Positions 1 through 6,651 of a stretch of DNA of 10,949 bases are shown piece after piece. The translations under genes were made by a program, and so were the position numbers. Location of the stretch: contig JBEKEO010000085.1 of the NCBI GenBank assembly GCA_050013795.1, positions 1-10,949 of the forward strand, read 5' to 3'. The notes beneath the pieces were generated by a model that made no database searches, was not told the origin of the DNA, and saw only the letters and a program-made list of their open reading frames with translations. Position 1 is the stretch's first letter, and every line of letters begins with the position of its first letter. The DNA is from CAWHOW01 sp050013795. Lineage in GTDB: Bacteria > Bacteroidota > Bacteroidia > Bacteroidales > CG2-30-32-10.

Positions 1-100
1 ACAAAACAGATGTTTCTATGAGAAATGATATTGTTTTGGAATGATGTTCGGGAAAATCACAAATACTTAAAATTTTCACAGTAATTAGGTGTTCTTACGT

Positions 101-132
101 ATTGACATCGTCATTTTAATACATTATATTTG
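101..132 (+). promoter_or_regulatory. Bacteroidota-type promoter for the giant surface protein gene
   Basis: An exact match to the -7 element TAnnTTTG (TATATTTG) lies at 125-132. A TTG-type -33 element (ATTG) lies at 101-104, about 20 bases upstream, which is the spacing usual for the primary sigma factor of this phylum. Transcription would start near 138-140 and leave a leader of about 75 bases before the ATG at 214. The assignment rests on motif match and position only. Confidence 0.6.
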
Positions 133-213
133 TTGGATAATAAGGATATATTATTTACTAGTAGAAAAAATTGAAATAAAAAACCTTAAGGTCGGTAATG
201 AAACAACAGCTGA

Positions 214-3200
214 ATGAAAAAGAATAATAATATAGTATGTTCTGAATTGGGTTTGTTTTTACCAACAATTGCAAGCGTTCTGTGCATTTGTTTCATATTG
301 TTTTGTGGTTTTTATGTTTCTGCTCAGGTTGAAAATAAACCGTTAAGCCCTGAAGTGCTGAAAAAAATACATGTCGAAGACAGCATTCTTAGCCTTAATA
401 ATGACACAAACAATTTGCATCTGAACCAGGCAGGTCAGCCGTCGAAAAGATGGAAGAACTGGCCCGGAACACAACAAACGGTACCCGATAATTTAAAAGT
501 AATCAATCCTGTTGATCCTAATCATCCTTTAACGGTTACCGGCCCCGAGCAGGATTGCCCTGATGCCATTGTTGTCTGCCAGTCGAGTTACACACAAAAC
601 ACTTCCTATACGGGTTATGGAACCATTGAAGAAGTTTACAATACCTGTTTATTAGTGCAGGAAAGAAATAGCGTGTGGTATGTGTTTACCGTGCAACCCG
701 GCGGAACAGGTTCTTTCGGTTTCGACATTATAACATCACATGATTATGATTATGCCCTTTATGATATAACCACTATGGGGTGTGCCGGTATTCCAAGCGC
801 TACACCATGCCGTTGCAACTTTTCCGGGACATATGGTATGACAGGTTTATATGCTCCCGGTTCCGCAAGCGGAATATTTACTACCTCTCCGGAAGCAACG
901 ACAATAAGCATCAATGCTGCCGGATCTCCCTGGGAAAACGGAATTACCAGTGTTGCCGCAGGAAATACTTATGCATTGATTATTGACAATTACACATGTG
1001 ACATGAATGGCTATACTATTAATTTTACAGGTACAGCCGTTATTACAGATGTTACACCTCCAACTATTCTTTCAGCGGTTTATAATTGCAATAATACAGT
1101 TACGCTTAACCTTTCCGAACAGGTAACATGTGGCACTGTAATAAGCCATCCAAGCAATATTCCTAATTCTATTGCTGCCAATGGCAGCGATTTTACTATT
1201 TCTGCAGGACCCGCAGCAATGAGCATTACAGGAGAATCTGGCGTAGGCTGCACTTCGAGCAACATTACTAACCAGATAATCTTAACATTGGGCGGCTCAG
1301 CTACTTCGGGTACTTATACTATTAAAACCCAGACCGGGACTGATGGAAATACATTATTGGATAAATGCGGAAATGCCATGCTTGCCGGCAGCACTATAAC
1401 TTTCAACTACCTGGCGCCTGTAAGTGCTTCTGCATCTCCACCCAGCGTATGTGGCGGAGGCTCCTCCACGCTTACTGCTAATGCCGGATTTTCCCCACCA
1501 CCCGGCGCGGCAACCTATTCATGGACACCAACCTCAAGTCTTAGCAATTCAGCTATTTATAACCCAATCGCTACAGTAGTTTCAAGCACTACGTATACCG
1601 TGAATGTTAGCTGGGGTGGTTGCGTTGAAACAGCAACAGCAGCTGTTAATGTTCAAAATACACCAATAGCTTCCATTTCGCCAATGAATCCGATATTGTG
1701 CAGTGGAACTACATCGCTTACTGCTTCTGCTACAGAAAATGGATCTCCCTGCGGAACCTGTACCTATGCATGGACAGGAGGTTGGGTAGGTGTTGGTAGC
1801 ACCACCCCGGCTGAAGGTGCCGGCACCTATACCGTCGTTGCTACTTCTTCTGCCGGTTGTGTGAGCGCTCCTGTTTCTTCAACCATTTCACTTGCTTCAT
1901 CCCCTCCATTAGCAACATGCAACATATATTATGTAACTCCATCGGGCAGTGGTTCCGGCCTTACACCAACTGACCCGACTAACCTTGCAAATGCAGTTTC
2001 GTTAGCGCAATGTAACGGGAGTACAATTAAATTATCAATAGGTACTTATACTTTATCAAATAAATTGTCATTATATAGTGATATGTCGATAGAAGGCGGC
2101 TATAACTACGATGGCACTGCTGCCGGTTCTTTTACTACAAAAACCAGCCTTGCAGGTGCCACCACTATTACCCGAAACAGTTCGAATGTGGAAGGTTATC
2201 CTGATGCTGCCAGGTTAGTGGCTATTGAAGCAATAAGCCTTACAAACTTCCGCTTACAGGATTTGACCATTACAACTGCTGCCGCGCCTGCTGCAGATGC
2301 AATAAATATCAAAGGGGTTTCAACGTATAGCATTTATCTTAACAGTTGTTCAAATTATAATATTGTAAGATGCCAGTTGTTGCCGGGTAATGCTTCTTCC
2401 GGTTATAACGGAACGGCAAATCCCAGTATAGGCATAGCAGGACAGTATGGGGGAAATGGTTCTGCAGGTAATAATGACCAGGAACAAAGTGCTGGTTCCG
2501 GTGGTGGCGGTGGTGGTGGCGCAGGGACTGCTATGGGTAGTTTTGGCAATCCCGGTTCGGGTAATTTTGGTTCTTCAAACGGTTGTGGCACTGTTGGGGG
2601 CTCTTGTGGTTCCGGCGGTACCGGAGGAGGTGGCTCTGGTGGTACAGGGGCATCTGATCCCGATGGATGTGGTTGTTGCAATGTAGGCGCTAATGGCTCC
2701 GACGGGGCAAGTTCAACCGTTTCAAAAAGTGGTGGCGGAGGCGGTGGCGGAGGTAGCGGTGGGTCTGAAAGCCGGAATGGAGGATATGGAGGAAACGGTG
2801 GCGGCGTTTTTGGTGTTTATGGCATTAATTCAAGTGGTGGAAGTTGCGGTTTCCAGGCTGGATGTGGCTATAACTCAAATCAAAATGGATTTACCGGCGG
2901 TGATGGTTTAAAAGGAACAACTGGAACTACTGGGGCAATAGGTGCAGCAGGTAGTATCATTGGCGGATATTGGGCTCCAGGAGGTCAGGGTGGTCAGGGC
3001 GGTTCTGGTTCAGGTGGCCAGGGCGGAAGAGGTGGTGGCGGCGGAGCTGGTCAGGGCGGTTTTTTGTGTATTGACGGTGCCGGATCAGGCGGTGGGGGCG
3101 GCGGCGGCGGCGGTGAAGGCGGTGATGGTCATTTTGGCGGCTGGGGCGGCGGCTCATCCTATAGTATATTCTTAAACAATAATGGGGCAAATGGAAATAT

Positions 3201-6200
3201 CATTGATTGTTATAATACACCCGGTTCGGCTGGCCCAGGTGGCACAGGCGGATCTGGCGCTAATGGAGGAGCAGGTGGTGCTGCTGGCTTGGGAAGCCCG
3301 TATAATTATAGTTCAGAAATAGGAAATGGCGGAAATGGCGGAAATGGCGGTCAGGGGGGCGATGGAGGTACCGGTGGTTCCGGTAGCGCTGGCGAAGCTG
3401 TTGCAGTAAAATTAGCCAGTGGTTCTGCCCTTACAACAAATACTTCATTAAATCTTTCATCTCAACCTATAATTTATGCTGGTGATGGTATAAATTATAA
3501 CACCAGTTGCACAAACATAAATATGAATATGACTGCAGGTGGTACGCCTGATTGGACCGGTTCCGATGCTCCGCTTACAGGTTCAGGTACTCCTAAAACT
3601 GTTGCTTATCCTACAACCGGAAGAAAAAACGTTGTTATGACTACATCTTCCGGAACATGGACAGATGATTTTGAAACAAATAAGGGATGGACTTTTTCCG
3701 GTACTGCAGGCAGAGGTGCAATTCCGGCTGATTGTGCAGCACTGACATGCATAGCATTAGGCCCGAGATCGGGGTCAAATGTATTATATATACAGAATTG
3801 TGCAACGACCAGTGTAACATGGTATGGCGAAATTTCACTAACCTTAGGTGCTGCCGGGACTTTTTCCGGTTATTATGCTGTTGGATCCGAAGCATCATAC
3901 GATTTTGCATGTTATCGAATTGATGGTGGTGCATGGGTCAACCTTTCATCCGGATGTGTTAATGCATGGACTGCATTTAATTTTGCTGTTCCTATTGGCG
4001 CGCATACAATTGATTTAGGTTTCTATTGTGATGTCTCTAATTTTTACAATGGAAGCAAATGTATATTTGACGATGTTCAATGTACAAATGTTGGTGGCGG
4101 TGGAAGTAATACTTACACAGGTTTTAACAATATCATTACCACAGCACCATCTGCCGGTTCAGTTACTAGTTCTGCTTCTGCTGTATGCCCGGGTACCACT
4201 GCCAGTTTTTCGAGCAGTCTTATAGGGCAACCCGGTTATTCATTTTTGTGGACATATTCAACTACTGGCGGTTCTGCCAGCATTGCAACACCTACAGCAG
4301 GTTCGACCAATATTATTTTTACAAATAACACAGGCTCCAGCCAAACATTTACAATTACTCTTACTGTTACATCGCAATGTTGCGGTGCCCTGCCTCCCAT
4401 TACAAAAACTATTACTGTTTATCCAATCCCTGCAATGCCAACTGTTTCACCTTCGCCTTACACCGGCTGTGCCGGTGGAAGCGTTGTTTTATCTGCAACA
4501 GCTCCGGTGGGTTGCGGTTTCAACTGGTACAGCACTTCTGCGCCAAGCGGGTTACTGGGTAGCGGCTCTTCTTACACTGTTTCGCCCATCATTAGCGGTG
4601 GACCAACCGATTATTATGTACAGGGCACAGATGGCAATGGCTGTTTAAGCCCGGTACAAACAGTTGCTGTCACAGGCACCAATCAGGCTGCCCCAACTTC
4701 TCCTGCTGCTGTTGGTATATGCCAGCCGGAATATGTCATTTTAAGTGTCCCTACTGTTGTAGGCGCTACCACTTATAACTGGTACAGCGGTTCCTGCGGA
4801 GGCACTTTGCTTCAATCGGGCCCGAGTAATTTTTATACCTACTATGCCACAGGACCTGCCACACTTTATGTTTCCGTGCAGGTGGGCGGATGCGCTTTCA
4901 GCCCTTCATGCGCCAGCGTAGCTGTCACCTACACTGCTCCTCCGGCAAGTTATACCTGGACAGGAGCTACCAGCACCGACTGGTACGATAATACAAACTG
5001 GGGCGCCGGCTGTGGTATTCCTACATGCACTACTCCTGTTACTGTCCCTGTAGTTGGTACTCACTACCCTAATATAGATTTTAGTTCACCCAAAAATACT
5101 TCTGGTAATGATGCAGCGTGCAACAGTATTACTTTAGCTTCTACGGCTCAATTAACTTTTAGCTCAGGTGGAATACTTGACGTTTGCGGAGATTTTATCA
5201 ATAACGGGGCAACGATCACCAACAACGCGGGAATCATCAATTTTATAGGTTCTTCAGCCCAGAATTATTATAATAATTCTGGTACCGATTGTGATTTATA
5301 TAACGTAGTTTTAAACAATTCTAGCGGATTGACAATAAAAGATTGCGGAACCGGACATGATTTGAATATTTATGCCACTCTCGGTGCATTTAGTTTTATT
5401 AGCGGAAAAGTAACAACCGAAGGCGACCGTGCTTTAGTAATTAAAAACACAGACCCCGGTTCTATTTCCGGTCATTCCGCTTCAAATTATGTTATAGGAA
5501 GGGTGAAAAGAGCAATAGGCTCATCCGGCTCATACGATTTCCCTGTTGGCAATGCAAATGGGTACCAATTAATGAACCTGAATTTCACTTCTAACTCGAA
5601 CCCTGCAACTTTTAATCTTACTGTTTTCTTTGACAACCCGAACATAACGGCAGGTAATAACGGAGCAGCAAATACCAACTTATTGCCTGTTGCTGAAAGT
5701 CCGGGTTCTTGGACTAACTTGCTGAATAATGGCGGTACCGGAGCGGGTTCAGGAAACACATATTACGGCTTGTGGACAGTAATCCCTCAAAATATAGGCA
5801 TTGTTGGATATAATATAACCCTTAATGGTATCAATTTCAGTACACCAATTTCAACCAATGCTACTGCCCTCAAACGTGACGGCTGGTGCACCTCGTTAAA
5901 CACATGGTACAAACAGGGAGTTTATACTTCCAGCAGTACAGCAGGAAACCTTGCTAAGTGTACACGAAACGGACTAAATTCTTTTTCACAATTTGCCATT
6001 GCATATGGTGAAAACAGCCTGCCTGTAGAACTTCTCAGTTTCGATTTAACATGCGTAAACAATAAAATTATAGCTTCGTGGGTTACCGCTTCAGAAACCA
6101 ATAACAACTTTTTCACTATCGAACGAAGCTGCGACGGTATAACTTATGATGTTATAGCCACTGTTCCTGGGGCAGGAAACAGTAATGTTGTTAATTCATA

Positions 6201-6585
6201 TTCATATACCGATAATAGTTTCCCTGGTGGCACTTGCTATTACAGGCTTACACAAACGGATTATAATGGCTTTACTCAAACCGAAGCAACCGAAGAGGCT
6301 GGTTGTAATAACCCGGGGCAATTGCCTTTCGAAATTGTAAATGTATTCCCAAATCCTACCAACAATGAATTATACATTATTTATAAAGCCACCGAAGAAA
6401 ACGAACTCAATATTTCGCTTTGGGATGATATTGGACAACTAATAACAATAAACAAATATAAAACATTAAAAGGCACATCTTGTATTACACTTTATCTCGA
6501 CCAATATAATACAGGAGTGTATTTTCTGAAAATTATCGACAAGAATAATATTAATATTTTAACAAAGAAAATTTGTAAACAATAA
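214..6585 (+). CDS. Giant T9SS-secreted multidomain surface protein with beta-helix and glycine-rich insert
   Basis: A 2,123-residue extracellular mosaic protein; the exact function is not recognisable, and an adhesin or matrix role is inferred. The start is firm because an in-frame TGA sits directly before the ATG. Residues 1-38 are a signal peptide ending in VSAQ. About 115-275 is a Cys-containing jelly-roll-like domain (ERNSVWYVFTV, then DYDYALYDIT), common at the N-terminus of Bacteroidota surface proteins. About 281-400 is SbsA-like Ig. About 401-480 and 484-560 are PKD/Ig-like. About 570-1107 is a pectate-lyase-like beta-helix (starts YYVTPSGSG) interrupted by a Gly-rich block at about 738-1060. 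About 1148-1290 is a jelly-roll opening WTDDFETNKGW. About 1310-1402 is PKD-like, and 1405-1488 and 1492-1573 are Ig-like repeats. About 1580-1700 opens TWTGATSTDWYDNTNW. About 1936-2022 is the LPVELLSF pre-sorting module, and about 2041-2123 is the sorting domain. No catalytic motif is evident. Confidence 0.93.
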   Translation: MKKNNNIVCSELGLFLPTIASVLCICFILFCGFYVSAQVENKPLSPEVLKKIHVEDSILSLNNDTNNLHLNQAGQPSKRWKNWPGTQQTVPDNLKVINPVDPNHPLTVTGPEQDCPDAIVVCQSSYTQNTSYTGYGTIEEVYNTCLLVQERNSVWYVFTVQPGGTGSFGFDIITSHDYDYALYDITTMGCAGIPSATPCRCNFSGTYGMTGLYAPGSASGIFTTSPEATTISINAAGSPWENGITSVAAGNTYALIIDNYTCDMNGYTINFTGTAVITDVTPPTILSAVYNCNNTVTLNLSEQVTCGTVISHPSNIPNSIAANGSDFTISAGPAAMSITGESGVGCTSSNITNQIILTLGGSATSGTYTIKTQTGTDGNTLLDKCGNAMLAGSTITFNYLAPVSASASPPSVCGGGSSTLTANAGFSPPPGAATYSWTPTSSLSNSAIYNPIATVVSSTTYTVNVSWGGCVETATAAVNVQNTPIASISPMNPILCSGTTSLTASATENGSPCGTCTYAWTGGWVGVGSTTPAEGAGTYTVVATSSAGCVSAPVSSTISLASSPPLATCNIYYVTPSGSGSGLTPTDPTNLANAVSLAQCNGSTIKLSIGTYTLSNKLSLYSDMSIEGGYNYDGTAAGSFTTKTSLAGATTITRNSSNVEGYPDAARLVAIEAISLTNFRLQDLTITTAAAPAADAINIKGVSTYSIYLNSCSNYNIVRCQLLPGNASSGYNGTANPSIGIAGQYGGNGSAGNNDQEQSAGSGGGGGGGAGTAMGSFGNPGSGNFGSSNGCGTVGGSCGSGGTGGGGSGGTGASDPDGCGCCNVGANGSDGASSTVSKSGGGGGGGGSGGSESRNGGYGGNGGGVFGVYGINSSGGSCGFQAGCGYNSNQNGFTGGDGLKGTTGTTGAIGAAGSIIGGYWAPGGQGGQGGSGSGGQGGRGGGGGAGQGGFLCIDGAGSGGGGGGGGGEGGDGHFGGWGGGSSYSIFLNNNGANGNIIDCYNTPGSAGPGGTGGSGANGGAGGAAGLGSPYNYSSEIGNGGNGGNGGQGGDGGTGGSGSAGEAVAVKLASGSALTTNTSLNLSSQPIIYAGDGINYNTSCTNINMNMTAGGTPDWTGSDAPLTGSGTPKTVAYPTTGRKNVVMTTSSGTWTDDFETNKGWTFSGTAGRGAIPADCAALTCIALGPRSGSNVLYIQNCATTSVTWYGEISLTLGAAGTFSGYYAVGSEASYDFACYRIDGGAWVNLSSGCVNAWTAFNFAVPIGAHTIDLGFYCDVSNFYNGSKCIFDDVQCTNVGGGGSNTYTGFNNIITTAPSAGSVTSSASAVCPGTTASFSSSLIGQPGYSFLWTYSTTGGSASIATPTAGSTNIIFTNNTGSSQTFTITLTVTSQCCGALPPITKTITVYPIPAMPTVSPSPYTGCAGGSVVLSATAPVGCGFNWYSTSAPSGLLGSGSSYTVSPIISGGPTDYYVQGTDGNGCLSPVQTVAVTGTNQAAPTSPAAVGICQPEYVILSVPTVVGATTYNWYSGSCGGTLLQSGPSNFYTYYATGPATLYVSVQVGGCAFSPSCASVAVTYTAPPASYTWTGATSTDWYDNTNWGAGCGIPTCTTPVTVPVVGTHYPNIDFSSPKNTSGNDAACNSITLASTAQLTFSSGGILDVCGDFINNGATITNNAGIINFIGSSAQNYYNNSGTDCDLYNVVLNNSSGLTIKDCGTGHDLNIYATLGAFSFISGKVTTEGDRALVIKNTDPGSISGHSASNYVIGRVKRAIGSSGSYDFPVGNANGYQLMNLNFTSNSNPATFNLTVFFDNPNITAGNNGAANTNLLPVAESPGSWTNLLNNGGTGAGSGNTYYGLWTVIPQNIGIVGYNITLNGINFSTPISTNATALKRDGWCTSLNTWYKQGVYTSSSTAGNLAKCTRNGLNSFSQFAIAYGENSLPVELLSFDLTCVNNKIIASWVTASETNNNFFTIERSCDGITYDVIATVPGAGNSNVVNSYSYTDNSFPGGTCYYRLTQTDYNGFTQTEATEEAGCNNPGQLPFEIVNVFPNPTNNELYIIYKATEENELNISLWDDIGQLITINKYKTLKGTSCITLYLDQYNTGVYFLKIIDKNNINILTKKICKQ
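2425..3393 (+). other. Glycine-rich GGX-triplet segment inside the beta-helix of the giant protein
   Basis: This encodes residues about 738-1060. A hand count gives about 141 Gly in the 320 residues 741-1060 (about 44%), with many GGX triplets (GGNGGNGGNGGQGGDGGTGG) and short homoglycine runs at 763-769, 840-847 and 959-967. Beta-helix-like sequence (LTITT, INIKGVSTYSIYLNSCSNYNIVRC) precedes it, and strand-like sequence (EAVAVKLASGSALTTN) resumes after it, so it reads as an insert rather than a terminal tail. Triplet Gly sequence of this kind is known to pack as polyglycine-II helices in other proteins; that fold here is inference. Gly codons are mainly GGC and GGT. Confidence 0.8.
3322..3348 (+). 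repeat. Three perfect tandem 9-base repeats (GGAAATGGC)
   Basis: Three head-to-tail copies of GGAAATGGC occur in frame and encode Gly-Asn-Gly three times (residues 1037-1045). Because the unit is a multiple of three, slippage would change the length of the Gly-rich block without breaking the frame. Confidence 0.85.
6334..6582 (+). other. T9SS type A C-terminal sorting domain of the giant protein
   Basis: Residues about 2041-2123 show the expected order of motifs: VFPNPTNNELYI, then a central strand pair around LNISLWDDIGQLI, then the closing YNTGVYFLKIIDKN and a basic tail ending KKICKQ. In this family the domain directs passage through the T9SS outer-membrane translocon and is then removed, with the mature protein usually attached to the cell surface. 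The preceding residues (LPVELLSFDL to YYRLTQTDYNG) are the module that typically comes before it. A Cys in the last motif, where Ile or Leu is more usual, is slightly unusual. Confidence 0.9.
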
Positions 6586-6651
6586 TAAATAATAATAAGG
6601 TATCGGAAAGTAAAACGATTGAAATAGAAATGGAATAACAATAGTAAATTA

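Noticed and set aside
198..227. Nine-codon frame (MKQQLNEKE) overlapping the start of the giant gene
   Set aside because: Too short and in A-rich sequence; a translational coupling role cannot be supported.
2403..3190. Long open frames on the minus strand and in shifted plus frames across the Gly-rich part of the giant gene
   Set aside because: GGN-rich codons read in other frames or on the other strand give stop-poor Pro-, Val/Ala- or Arg/His-rich nonsense; these are composition shadows.
2425..3393. Collagen-like triple-helix domain
   Set aside because: Gly-X-Y periodicity is not sustained, Pro is scarce, and GGX and poly-Gly runs dominate, which fits polyglycine-II or loop structure better.
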